Notes: a model not told the origin generated them from the sequence alone. A DNA stretch of 14,821 nucleotides from Balneolaceae bacterium (GCA_007123985.1 SLGA01000171.1:1-14821); one strand, 5' to 3'. Shown: positions 1 to 8,148, counted from the first letter of the stretch. Numbers and translations: made by a program.

Positions 1-26
1 AATATACTATGAACTTTACTCCCTAA

Positions 27-239
27 TGTGGATAACTTCTCTGCAATGTGGATAACTCAAAAAGAGGCTTAAAACATGGTTTGAGGCTCTAAATTATCCA
101 CAGTCTATAATAATGAGAATTTTGTCTGTTCAGGTAAAAGTCAACAAGTCAGTAAAGAATTTAAGAGTAAATGTTCAGGATTATGTTTGATTCTGCATTA
201 ATAAATAGATTGTGGATAACTATCGGTATTTGTGGAAAA
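27..239. promoter_or_regulatory. Cluster of five DnaA boxes upstream of nrdJ
   Basis: Five 9-mers match the DnaA consensus TTWTNCACA. Three are exact TGTGGATAA (27-35, 47-55, 211-219), one is TGTGGAAAA (231-239), and one is TTATCCACA in the opposite orientation (94-102). The boxes at 27/47 and 211/231 form two same-orientation pairs with identical 20-base spacing, about two helical turns. An AT-rich stretch lies between the pairs, and an 8-base direct repeat TGTTCAGG occurs at 127-134 and 172-179. DnaA boxes of this density are found at replication origins and also in DnaA-regulated promoters such as the E. coli nrdAB promoter. Lying next to a ribonucleotide reductase gene, either role is possible. 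The boxes are seen directly; their function is inference. Confidence 0.75.
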
Positions 240-255
240 GTATTCGATATTTTTC

Positions 256-284
256 TTGCTGTCTCTCTCTACCTAAAATATATT
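256..284 (+). promoter_or_regulatory. Candidate nrdJ promoter
   Basis: TTGCTG (256-261) and TATATT (279-284) are separated by exactly 17 bases and resemble a sigma70-type -35/-10 pair. It lies about 80 bases upstream of nrdJ and just downstream of the last DnaA box (231-239), so DnaA bound there would sit beside the -35 element. The primary sigma factor of this lineage may prefer a different consensus, so the call is tentative. Confidence 0.4.
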
Positions 285-353
285 ACTCGGTACGCAAAAG
301 CGAAGAAGCTTTAAGGAATTTTAACTCATCACCAGACACACCACTGCCAGAAC

Positions 354-360
354 AGGAGAA
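354..360 (+). promoter_or_regulatory. Shine-Dalgarno site of nrdJ
   Basis: AGGAGAA lies 5 bases before the ATG at 366. It is the clearest ribosome binding site in the window and supports that start; most other genes here have weak or no Shine-Dalgarno sequences. Confidence 0.7.
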
Positions 361-365
361 TATTT

Positions 366-3300
366 ATGCAATTTAGCCGACTATACACAGAAAAGAATTG
401 GAAATCACCGTACGAAAACATCAAATTCGAAAAGCGCAGATCTGAAATCAAAAACCCTGACGGATCCACAATTTTCCTCATGGAAAATGTTGTTGTTCCT
501 TCATCCTGGTCGCAGGTTGCTACAGATATTATAGCACAGAAGTATTTCAGAAAAGCAGGTGTACCGGCAAAATTAAAAAAAGTGTCTGAAAAAGGTGTAC
601 CTGGTTGGTTGCAACGATCAGTAGCCGACGAAAAAGAGCTGAAGAAACTTCCTGAAGATGACAGATACTCACATGAAATTGACAGCCGACAGGTTTTTCA
701 CAGGCTGGCCGGTTGCTGGACTTATTGGGGCTGGAAGCACGATTATTTTAATTCGGAAGATGATGCAAAATCATTCTATGCGGAACTTTGCAATATGCTG
801 GCAAATCAAATGGCGGCACCCAACAGCCCGCAGTGGTTTAATACCGGTTTACACTGGGCGTATGGAATCAACGGGCCTGCTCAGGGTCACTACTATGTGG
901 ATGCAAATACAGGCAAGTTAACAAAATCAAAAGATGCCTATACACATCCGCAACCACACGCGTGTTTTATTCAGAGCATTGATGATGATCTTGTGAATGA
1001 AGGCGGTATTATGGATCTGTGGGTTCGTGAAGCGAGACTTTTTAAATATGGATCAGGTACCGGTTCCAACTTCTCTGAACTTCGTGGTGCCGGTGAGTCA
1101 CTCAGTGGGGGGGGGAGATCATCGGGTTTGATGAGTTTTCTGAAAATTGGTGATCGTGCTGCAGGCGCTATCAAATCTGGTGGAACAACCAGAAGAGCCG
1201 CCAAAATGGTGACACTTGACCTGGACCATCCAGATATTGAAGAGTATATCAATTGGAAAGTGCGCGAAGAGCAGAAGGTTGCAGCAATTGTTACCGGATC
1301 AAAAATTGCTGAAAAACATTTAAAAAAAATCATTCAACTTTGCCAACAACCTGTTGAAATAGATGGAAAATCCTATAACGGGGCAGTAAGCAGAGATCCT
1401 ATAAAGAATAAAGAACTTGGCAAAACCATACGAGAGGCCAAACGCGATCAGGTTCCTCTTAACTATATTGAACGCGTAATTCAGCTTGCTTCTCAGGGTT
1501 TTACGGATATTGAATTTGATACGTATGATACGGACTGGAACTCAGAAGCATACATGACTGTCAGTGGTCAGAACTCAAACAACTCTGTTCGTATTCCTAA
1601 TAGTTTTATGAATGCTGTAATGGATGATAGTGATTGGAATCTGATTGGCAGGATTGAAAAGAGGAATGCCCGAAAAGAGGGTAGAGAACCCAAGCCGATG
1701 CAAACCCTAAAAGCGCGGGATCTTTGGGACCAGATAAGCTATGCTGCCTGGTCTTGTGCGGATCCGGGCACCCAATATCATGACACAATTAATGAATGGC
1801 ATACGTGCCCTGAAGATGGAGAAATCAAAGCAAGTAATCCATGTTCGGAATACATGTTTCTGGACAACACAGCGTGTAATCTTGCGTCTCTCAACTTGAT
1901 GAAATTTTTCAAAGATGAAGAGTGCAGTACATTTGATGTGGAATCCATTCGGCATGCATCAAGAATTTGGACTACCGTTCTGGAGATTTCTGTTCTAATG
2001 GCTCAGTTTCCATCAAAAGAAATTGCAGAACTTTCATACATCTTCAGAACACTTGGGTTAGGTTATGCAAACATAGGTGCCGCTTTAATGGTACTTGGTG
2101 TACCTTATGATAGTGATGAAGGTTGTGCCATTGCTGGTGCATTAACATCTATTATGCACATGAAGGCATATGCCACAAGTGCTGAACTTGCAAAAGAACT
2201 TGGAACGTTTGAAGGCTACGAGCGCAACAAAGAGCACATGCTTAAAGTGATGCGAAATCACAAACGAGCAGCGTACAATCTGTCGGAAAATGAATATGAA
2301 GGCCTCACCATCACACCTATGGGAATCAGTGATGAGTATTGCCCTGATTACTTACTAAAGGCTGCCCGGGAAGACTCTGATGATGCGGTTCTATTAGGTG
2401 AAAAACATGGATACAGAAATGCACAGGTAACCGTAATTGCTCCAACAGGCACAATTGGTCTTGTAATGGACTGCGATACGACAGGAATTGAACCGGATTT
2501 TGCACTTGTGAAGTTCAAAAAACTGGCCGGAGGCGGTTACTTCAAAATTATCAACCAAAGTGTGCCACTGGCACTAAAGAATCTTGGTTACTCTGAAAAA
2601 GAGATCAATGAAATTATCCGATATGCCAAAGGCTCAGCAAGTTTAGAGGGTTGCCCACACATAAATAATGAAAGCTTAATTGAGAAGGGCTTTGATCAAG
2701 AAAAACTGAGTGCAATTGAAGCCGCTCTTCCCGGCAGTTTTGACATCAAATTTGCTTTTAACCACTGGACACTGGGTGAGGATTTCTGCAAAGATGTTCT
2801 TGGAATCACTGAGCAGCAGTTGTCTGATCACAATTTTGATATGCTTCGATTCCTCGGATTTTCACGCGAGCAGATTCAGCAGGCTAATGATTATGTTTGC
2901 GGCACAATGACAGTGGAAGGAGCTCCTCATTTAAAAGAAGAACACCTCGCTGTTTTTGATTGTGCCAATAAATGCGGCCGAACTGGTACAAGATATATTT
3001 CCGCTAAAGGGCACATCAATATGATGGCAGCTGCCCAGCCATTTATCTCAGGTGCAATCTCCAAAACGATTAATCTTCCAAACGAAGCAACTGTTGAGGA
3101 TTTTAAAGATGCATATATGCTCTCCTGGCAAAAAATGCTTAAGGCAAACGCTCTCTACAGAGACGGTTCTAAATTGAGCCAGCCACTAAATTCTATGAGT
3201 GATGTTTTAGAAGAGCTTGAAGATGAGGACGAAGATACAGCGGTAGCACAGGATCGTATCGTACAGACAGCTGAAAAGATCATTCACAAATATGTAGCAC

Positions 3301-3950
3301 GCAGACAGAGATTGCCTTTCAGACGAAGCGGTTACACACAAAAAGTGAAAATTGGCGGGCAAAGTGTTTACCTGAGAACCGGAGAATATGACAATGGACA
3401 GCTTGGAGAAATTTTTATCGATATGCACCGCGAAGGAGCGGCATTCAGAAGCTTAATGAACTGTTTTGCAATCTCGATTTCATTGGGTCTACAGCACGGA
3501 GTTCCACTGGAAGAATTTGTAGATGCTTTTGTGTTTACAAAATTTGAACCCAGCGGAATGGTAAGCGGAAGCCCTCATGTTAAAATGACCACTTCTGTAA
3601 TTGATTACATATTCAGAGAATTGGCTGTTACTTATCTTGGCAGGGACGATTTGGCCCATGTTGCCCCCGAGGAAATACTTCTCAGAAAACTGAAACCCTC
3701 TGAAGAACAAGAATTAGCAGATGAGGTTGAAAAACAATCAAAAAAGAAGCAAATTATAAGTGTTAAGTCAGAGGAGCCGGTTGTTAAGGTTAAAACTGTA
3801 GCTGAAGATGATGCAGAAACAGATTATGATCGTGCAAAACAGCTTGGTTACACCGGGGATTCTTGCCCTGAGTGCGGCAGTATGACAATGATCAGAAACG
3901 GAACTTGCCTGAAATGTATGACCTGTGGGTCTACAACAGGTTGCTCTTGA
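366..3950 (+). CDS. nrdJ: Vitamin B12-dependent (class II) ribonucleoside-diphosphate reductase
   Basis: A 1194-residue class II ribonucleotide reductase. It makes deoxyribonucleotides with an adenosylcobalamin-generated thiyl radical and works with or without oxygen in the cytoplasm. The length fits the long (~1200 aa) NrdJ subfamily. C200 (in HACFIQS) and C504 (in NTACNLASLNL) fit the redox pair that reduces the substrate. The NPCSE motif at 491-495 carries the presumed thiyl-radical cysteine C493 and glutamate E495. A GGTTRRAAKM segment near 272-281 and an APTGTIG motif are also typical. The C-terminus is a cysteine-rich tail (C1167, C1170, C1181, C1184, C1187, C1193) that looks like a zinc ribbon and/or redox shuttle. 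A charged low-complexity linker around residues 950-965 and 1115-1150 separates the parts. A run of nine G encodes the glycine triplet at 248-250. The start is supported by AGGAGAA. The gene appears monocistronic, ending in a strong terminator; DnaA boxes upstream suggest coupling to replication. Confidence 0.96.
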   Translation: MQFSRLYTEKNWKSPYENIKFEKRRSEIKNPDGSTIFLMENVVVPSSWSQVATDIIAQKYFRKAGVPAKLKKVSEKGVPGWLQRSVADEKELKKLPEDDRYSHEIDSRQVFHRLAGCWTYWGWKHDYFNSEDDAKSFYAELCNMLANQMAAPNSPQWFNTGLHWAYGINGPAQGHYYVDANTGKLTKSKDAYTHPQPHACFIQSIDDDLVNEGGIMDLWVREARLFKYGSGTGSNFSELRGAGESLSGGGRSSGLMSFLKIGDRAAGAIKSGGTTRRAAKMVTLDLDHPDIEEYINWKVREEQKVAAIVTGSKIAEKHLKKIIQLCQQPVEIDGKSYNGAVSRDPIKNKELGKTIREAKRDQVPLNYIERVIQLASQGFTDIEFDTYDTDWNSEAYMTVSGQNSNNSVRIPNSFMNAVMDDSDWNLIGRIEKRNARKEGREPKPMQTLKARDLWDQISYAAWSCADPGTQYHDTINEWHTCPEDGEIKASNPCSEYMFLDNTACNLASLNLMKFFKDEECSTFDVESIRHASRIWTTVLEISVLMAQFPSKEIAELSYIFRTLGLGYANIGAALMVLGVPYDSDEGCAIAGALTSIMHMKAYATSAELAKELGTFEGYERNKEHMLKVMRNHKRAAYNLSENEYEGLTITPMGISDEYCPDYLLKAAREDSDDAVLLGEKHGYRNAQVTVIAPTGTIGLVMDCDTTGIEPDFALVKFKKLAGGGYFKIINQSVPLALKNLGYSEKEINEIIRYAKGSASLEGCPHINNESLIEKGFDQEKLSAIEAALPGSFDIKFAFNHWTLGEDFCKDVLGITEQQLSDHNFDMLRFLGFSREQIQQANDYVCGTMTVEGAPHLKEEHLAVFDCANKCGRTGTRYISAKGHINMMAAAQPFISGAISKTINLPNEATVEDFKDAYMLSWQKMLKANALYRDGSKLSQPLNSMSDVLEELEDEDEDTAVAQDRIVQTAEKIIHKYVARRQRLPFRRSGYTQKVKIGGQSVYLRTGEYDNGQLGEIFIDMHREGAAFRSLMNCFAISISLGLQHGVPLEEFVDAFVFTKFEPSGMVSGSPHVKMTTSVIDYIFRELAVTYLGRDDLAHVAPEEILLRKLKPSEEQELADEVEKQSKKKQIISVKSEEPVVKVKTVAEDDAETDYDRAKQLGYTGDSCPECGSMTMIRNGTCLKCMTCGSTTGCS

Positions 3951-3957
3951 CATAAAG

Positions 3958-3975
3958 GTGCCGGTTTTCCGGCAC
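3958..3975 (+). repeat. Perfect 7-bp hairpin after nrdJ
   Basis: GTGCCGG, loop TTTT, then CCGGCAC, starting 8 bases after the nrdJ stop codon. No T run follows, so on its own it is not a classic intrinsic terminator. It may protect the mRNA 3' end or pause RNA polymerase before the terminator 25 bases downstream. Confidence 0.65.
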
Positions 3976-4000
3976 TCTTAGGCTTGATATGTCAAAATCA

Positions 4001-4041
4001 AAACCCGTTGGGTCGATAACCCGACGGGTTTCTTTTTTTTT
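4001..4041 (+). terminator. Intrinsic terminator of nrdJ
   Basis: A 13-bp stem (4001-4013 with 4019-4031, one G.U pair) closes on the five-base loop CGATA and is followed by nine T (4033-4041). It lies 50 bases after nrdJ and 24 before the next gene, so it separates the two transcription units. Confidence 0.93.
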
Positions 4042-4064
4042 GAACTGCTCAGAATAATGAGAAG

Positions 4065-4781
4065 ATGAACATACTCTATATTTTCCCCCATCCTGATGAC
4101 GAATCTTTTGGACCGGCACCCGCTATTGCGGCACAGCTCAGACAGGGTTTTAAGGTTTATTTGTTAACACTAACAAAAGGTGAGGCTACAAAGCAGAGAT
4201 TTAAGTTAGGTGTAGAAAAAAATGAGATGGGAGAAATTCGGTACAAAGAGATGCAATGCGTTGAAAAAATTCTCGGATTATCCGGGATGACCGTATTAAA
4301 TTTACCGGATGGAGAACTCAAAAATATAAATCCAATAAAAATCGAAAAAGAGATTATCCAACACATCCATAAAATAAAACCAGATGTTGTTGTAACTTAT
4401 GCTGTACATGGAGTTAGTGGTTTTCATGATCATCTCATTACGCATGCAGTGGTAAAACGTGCCTTCTGTGAATTGAAAGAAAATACGAAGATAAACTACC
4501 CAAAAAGGCTGGCTCTTTACACGCGTTCTGGTGAAATCGAAACAAGTGGTAAATTCAGACTGGAAGCTTCAACCGATAAAGAAATTAAATATACAGAGAT
4601 ATGTTCTGATGGTGACATGGTGAAATTTCAGGACTCTCTTGATTGCTATAAATCGTATAAAGAAGTAATTGAAGCGAGCAACGTGAGAAACGTGGTAACA
4701 AATAAAGTACCCTTTGAAATTTTTGGTGAAGAGTTTAAAACACCGTTAAAAAGCCTGGCAGATCAGCTTAAAAGCCATTAA
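4065..4781 (+). CDS. PIG-L/LmbE family metal-dependent deacetylase
   Basis: A 238-residue protein of the PIG-L (LmbE-like) family, zinc enzymes that remove N-acetyl groups from GlcNAc-containing substrates. Relatives include MshB (mycothiol), BshB (bacillithiol) and antibiotic or glycan deacetylases. The N-terminal PHPDDE motif at residues 8-13 supplies H9 and D12 as likely metal ligands and D11 as likely catalytic base. FHDHLITH at 120-127 matches the family HPDH motif, with H123 the probable third ligand. The Rossmann-like start (MNILYIFPHPDDES) has no signal peptide, so a cytoplasmic location is likely. Length is usual for the family. No bacillithiol genes or sugar cluster are nearby, so the substrate cannot be assigned; BshB is one option only. 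The strong terminator just upstream implies its own promoter, yet little space is left for it. Its 3' end overlaps the convergent next gene by 14 bases. Confidence 0.85.
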   Translation: MNILYIFPHPDDESFGPAPAIAAQLRQGFKVYLLTLTKGEATKQRFKLGVEKNEMGEIRYKEMQCVEKILGLSGMTVLNLPDGELKNINPIKIEKEIIQHIHKIKPDVVVTYAVHGVSGFHDHLITHAVVKRAFCELKENTKINYPKRLALYTRSGEIETSGKFRLEASTDKEIKYTEICSDGDMVKFQDSLDCYKSYKEVIEASNVRNVVTNKVPFEIFGEEFKTPLKSLADQLKSH

Positions 4782-5874
4782 ATTTTTCCGCTTCGTACCA
4801 AATTCTGTCTGTTATTGACAAATCCGGAAAGATATTGCCGACTTCTTTCACCTCACAGGCACGATCGCTCCAAAAGTTATTTTGATCAACACCATTTTCC
4901 CAATTTGCTCTGTTATTTTGGATGGTATGGTACAAACAGTCACGCGCATCAGTAATGTTGGCTGAATAGTAAGCAACATTACTCACCTCAGAGTTAGAGC
5001 TGTACATAATGTTATCATTTATTCGAATAAACGAGCCACCGGCTATACCAATCCCAACCTGACCGGGGCGTACCCCAATATTACCTTCAGCAATAATATA
5101 TCTGCCACCGCCATCACCTAAAATAATAAAAGCACCCGATTCTGATGGCCCGTGTCCGCGAGCCCTATTAAAACTGATTTGAGCAGGATCAAGAGGCATC
5201 CCCATCACCATGTGAACGGAAATCCAGTCTTCAACATCGGATGCTCCCGGACGTAGCTCATCGCCATTTCGCTCCATAGAGTTATATCTAACCCGTATTC
5301 CTTCACCTTTAACCTGGTCAAGCTGAACAAAATTACGACCGATATTAAGTGCGGTATTTCGCTCTATAACAACTGGTCCTTTGGACTCTGTGGGGAGTAT
5401 TCCGGCAGTAACCCTCTCAAAATGGCTATTTGTTACGGTAAGCCCTGTAACATTGGCTACGCGAATTGCACCATTTCTGTTACCGTCACCCGAACCGGTA
5501 TCTCTTATGTGTACATTGTCGATAAATATATTTTTACCTGATCGAAAATTAATGCCGTTATCGACATAATTTCTAAATTTTATATTTTGAATAGTAATGT
5601 GCCTGGCTACTCCACTGAAAGCTTCACTGATTTCATCATAACCATCCAATATTGTGCCTTCTTCACCGATCCATTTATTACCAACTTTTGGATTTTGAAC
5701 ACTCTGTAAATAATGGCCACCTGATTTTATAATGAAGGTGGTAAACGGTGGGTTCTCATCATTTGCTTTTTGAAAATTGTCACCAACATCAAGAATTACA
5801 GTATTATCCAGACCGTAATTACTGCATGCAGTTAACAGTAGTAAAAGTGCAAATAGTAACCTGTGTAAAGCCAT
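4768..5874 (-). CDS. Right-handed parallel beta-helix lipoprotein
   Basis: A 368-residue predicted lipoprotein. The N-terminus has a short basic region, a Leu-rich segment and the lipobox LTAC, with C17 as the lipidated cysteine, so it is probably outer-membrane or surface anchored. From about residue 75 to 310 the sequence is a succession of short beta-strand units (patterns such as ITIQNIKFRNYVDNGINF, KNIFIDNVHIRDTG, VTGLTVTNSHFERV), as in pectate-lyase-fold and chondroitinase-B/alginate-lyase-like proteins. This fold is typical of polysaccharide lyases, hydrolases or glycan binders. I cannot see a diagnostic catalytic motif, so no substrate is proposed. Two late cysteines (in RDCLYH and DRACEV) could form a disulfide, consistent with export. 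It stands alone: 114 AT-rich bases separate it from blh upstream, and its 3' end overlaps the PIG-L gene. The fold call is good; enzyme activity is unproven. Confidence 0.8.
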   Translation of the reverse strand: MALHRLLFALLLLLTACSNYGLDNTVILDVGDNFQKANDENPPFTTFIIKSGGHYLQSVQNPKVGNKWIGEEGTILDGYDEISEAFSGVARHITIQNIKFRNYVDNGINFRSGKNIFIDNVHIRDTGSGDGNRNGAIRVANVTGLTVTNSHFERVTAGILPTESKGPVVIERNTALNIGRNFVQLDQVKGEGIRVRYNSMERNGDELRPGASDVEDWISVHMVMGMPLDPAQISFNRARGHGPSESGAFIILGDGGGRYIIAEGNIGVRPGQVGIGIAGGSFIRINDNIMYSSNSEVSNVAYYSANITDARDCLYHTIQNNRANWENGVDQNNFWSDRACEVKEVGNIFPDLSITDRIWYEAEKFNGF

Positions 5875-5988
5875 TTCCCCAAAATAAATTAAAAAAAGTT
5901 GTAAGTGTAGATGTTGAGCAAACCGAAATAACCAAAAAAAGAGTGGTTTTGCAATATAGTAATCAACTATAAAAAAATTCTAACATAG

Positions 5989-6918
5989 CTAAGATTGATA
6001 GTCACTATACATTTTGTGCACAATAAGCATGTGTGGTAATGTGAGCACACTAATCAATATAAACATGAGAGTTAAAAACATATCCTGGACTCCAAATGCA
6101 TTTTGCGCATAGACTAAAATCAGCAACCCAACAACCGATATAAGAGTAAATGGCATTGATAATTTATAGAAAGAGAGAATACTCAGTGATTTACTTTTAG
6201 AATTGAAATACTCCCTCATTTCAAAAATGTGCCCGGCCGAGTGCCATACTGCAAAATAGATTGCAAAGCCAATAAGCGGTCCCGAGAAGTAAAAAAGAGC
6301 CATGAGGGCAAGATTATCAATGAAGAATAATTTCCAGTTGGAGAAATGACCGAGAGCAATTCCGGAAAACATAAATGCAAAATAAAATCCGGTAAAGAGA
6401 CCTAAAGCAAATGTGGGATTTGATATCAAAGATTGTAATGTGCCATCACTTAAATTCATGGCTTGCTCTAATATTGGATATGTAATAGAGATTTCCGAAA
6501 ATATGATAAGTACCATGATAAATGCGCCTCTGAGATTGTACCAAAACCAGTGAAAGGGCTTGCTCTCAACTAAGAAATCTTCCATGTCTGCCTGACCAAA
6601 ATGGTAAACAGAGATCAGTAAAAAAATGATCATTCCTGCTATGGGAAAAAAAATCCATACTGCACCAAGTATGAACATTAAAAAGAGATAGCTGCCATAA
6701 AATAGTAGCTGGTGTTTCAATTTTAACCTCATATCAAAAATTTCGGCGGCGATGATGTGGTCTATGGCTCCGTGTGGAATGCCTATCAAAAAAACACTCA
6801 GGATAACCAGCCATGGTGCAAGTGTAACTGATAATTCCGGGGCAAGGATTGAAATCAAAATAAATACAAAACTAACCGGGTAGGCGATAAATAAAAACTG
6901 CCTTGAAGTTCGAAACAT
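5989..6918 (-). CDS. blh: Brp/Blh family beta-carotene 15,15'-dioxygenase
   Basis: A 309-residue polytopic membrane protein of the Brp/Blh family, which cleaves beta-carotene centrally with O2 into two retinal molecules, the chromophore of microbial rhodopsins. Conserved histidines expected for the iron site are present: PHGAIDH (H49, H54), YHFGQAD (H106), WHSAGH (H226, H230) and LPHMLIVH (H296, H301). There are about eight to ten hydrophobic segments, and the length is usual for the family. The start ATG lies one base after the crtY stop, and a GGAG inside the crtY end six bases before the ATG gives a good ribosome binding site, so translation is probably coupled. Functionally it uses the product of the crtY enzyme. 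No rhodopsin gene is in the window; a rhodopsin elsewhere in the genome is the expected partner. No convincing terminator follows it. Confidence 0.93.
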   Translation of the reverse strand: MFRTSRQFLFIAYPVSFVFILISILAPELSVTLAPWLVILSVFLIGIPHGAIDHIIAAEIFDMRLKLKHQLLFYGSYLFLMFILGAVWIFFPIAGMIIFLLISVYHFGQADMEDFLVESKPFHWFWYNLRGAFIMVLIIFSEISITYPILEQAMNLSDGTLQSLISNPTFALGLFTGFYFAFMFSGIALGHFSNWKLFFIDNLALMALFYFSGPLIGFAIYFAVWHSAGHIFEMREYFNSKSKSLSILSFYKLSMPFTLISVVGLLILVYAQNAFGVQDMFLTLMFILISVLTLPHMLIVHKMYSDYQS

Positions 6919-6919
6919 A

Positions 6920-8098
6920 TCAGGCTCCGGTAAAAATACGATGCTTCATTTTATAAATAGACTTGAAGAATGGTGTGTACGGAAGGGAAGAGAAGATGGA
7001 AAGTTCCTGAAACAGATTCGACTTCTCCTCAAGAAATCTCAATATAGAATCAAATTTATTTCTCTTAAAAAGATCGTGGAAAATTTTTAAAGAAATCTCT
7101 GGATCTGAATCTAATATGTGAAGTAACATCATATCATACACTCTGAATCGATAGGATGAGGCTTTTATTTCGGGTGGCTTCTGACCTTCCTCAAGTGCAG
7201 CAATTATCGTTTTGCTTTGCTGATGGATACGCGTAAATGTGTAGCCAGTGGTTGGTTTTGTTAATCCTCCAACGGTTCCTACATTCATCACATTTTTGCA
7301 GTACCAGCTTGAAAACTGCCTGTCTTCCATGGGTATGGCACCTTTCTCTTTTCTGATGATTTTATATTTTCCGGCTTCAAGCTGATACCGATCAGATAAA
7401 TACACTTTTATGGCTTGTTCGTATTCAACTTCGTCTAGTAAATTTTCGGAAAAGAGAGTGTACTCAATGAGAGCAGAATTTTTACTCATGGGGAGTACGT
7501 ACATAAAAGTAACACCATCGTGCTGTTTTACGTTGAAATCCATGAAAACCGCTTTATCCGGATTGAAAATTTCGGTTTGAGTTTCAATTTCCCATCCAAT
7601 AAAGTGCTGAAGAAGCGAGATATCCACTTTTGATTCTTCGAAATCGGGTGGCTTCAATACACTTTGAAAAATAAATGGTGCTTTAAAAGTGCCAGCATCT
7701 GTTTTTACAACTCCCAGATCATCAATACTTTCAAAATGTTGTATTCCTGTTTCCAGGAGGGTAATGTTATTGAACTTTTTTGCTTTAGAAAGAATGTGTT
7801 TTGTATAATCACCGTTACGTATACAGTTGTAGCTGTATGTCTCAAGTTTTTGTGAAAATGAATCACCAATTGCACCAACTTCCAATTCACTCCACGAATG
7901 ATGAATAAATGGTGTTAATTTGAGCTGATTACTTTCCCAATAACACCAGGTTTTATCATTTACAGGGTGCATCGATTTGTCAAGAATTAAAATCTGTTTT
8001 GACCTGAGAGAGGGAGATTGGAGTATGTACCAAAGAAGGGTTAAACCTGCCGCGCCGGCTCCAGCAATTATAATGTCGAACCTTGAGTCGCGGTCCAT
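6920..8098 (-). CDS. crtY: Lycopene beta-cyclase, FAD-dependent
   Basis: A 392-residue CrtY/CrtL-type lycopene cyclase that converts lycopene to beta-carotene, the substrate of the adjacent Blh. Visible motifs: dinucleotide-binding GAGAAG at 13-18 after an IIIAG strand; NDKTWCYWE at about 47-55, a lycopene cyclase signature; FMDF and MYVLP at about 185-203; EKGAIPM near 251-257; and GTVGGLTKPTTGYTF at 274-288, another family signature. I choose the ATG at 8098. An in-frame ATG at 8134 would add 12 residues (beginning MWWSFLKLYL), but it lies in the loop/3' arm of the upstream terminator hairpin, and the FAD-binding strand begins only seven residues after the chosen Met, as is normal. No Shine-Dalgarno is visible. 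It forms an operon with blh (one-base gap). Expression is probably governed by the structured leader at 8118-8216. Other carotenoid genes are not in the window. Confidence 0.93.
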   Translation of the reverse strand: MDRDSRFDIIIAGAGAAGLTLLWYILQSPSLRSKQILILDKSMHPVNDKTWCYWESNQLKLTPFIHHSWSELEVGAIGDSFSQKLETYSYNCIRNGDYTKHILSKAKKFNNITLLETGIQHFESIDDLGVVKTDAGTFKAPFIFQSVLKPPDFEESKVDISLLQHFIGWEIETQTEIFNPDKAVFMDFNVKQHDGVTFMYVLPMSKNSALIEYTLFSENLLDEVEYEQAIKVYLSDRYQLEAGKYKIIRKEKGAIPMEDRQFSSWYCKNVMNVGTVGGLTKPTTGYTFTRIHQQSKTIIAALEEGQKPPEIKASSYRFRVYDMMLLHILDSDPEISLKIFHDLFKRNKFDSILRFLEEKSNLFQELSIFSSLPYTPFFKSIYKMKHRIFTGA

Positions 8099-8117
8099 AT
8101 TTGATAGATAAAGTTTT

Positions 8118-8148
8118 AAAAAACTCCACCACATATGTGATGGAGTTT
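8118..8148 (-). terminator. Intrinsic terminator/attenuator just upstream of crtY
   Basis: On the minus strand, the 5' arm (8148 to 8137) pairs with the 3' arm (8132 to 8121) through up to 12 bp around an AUAU loop, and six U follow the GGAG (8123 to 8118). The pair 8129/8140 is C-A on the plus strand but G.U in minus-strand RNA, so only that strand pairs fully. The last U is 19 bases from the crtY ATG, leaving no room for a promoter between them. There is no minus-strand gene upstream to be terminated, which points to attenuation of crtY-blh or termination of a small RNA. Confidence 0.85.

Noticed and set aside
285..365. CCACTG plus CAGG in the nrdJ leader, suggestive of a cobalamin riboswitch before a B12-dependent enzyme
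   Set aside because: The B12-box consensus and other conserved core blocks are absent, and about 80 bases from the predicted promoter to the start is too short for this riboswitch class.
366..3950. Possible intein or fusion, because of the large size of NrdJ
   Set aside because: The extra length matches the long NrdJ subfamily with its C-terminal Cys-rich tail, and no intein splice blocks are seen.
4065..4781. Specific assignment of the PIG-L protein as BshB (bacillithiol synthesis)
   Set aside because: Family motifs fit, but no other bacillithiol gene is nearby and specificity cannot be read from the motifs alone.
5875..5988. Terminator for blh in the T-rich gap before the beta-helix gene
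   Set aside because: Only a 5-bp ATAGT/ACTAT stem and unrelated T runs are present, with no stem followed by U tract on the minus strand.
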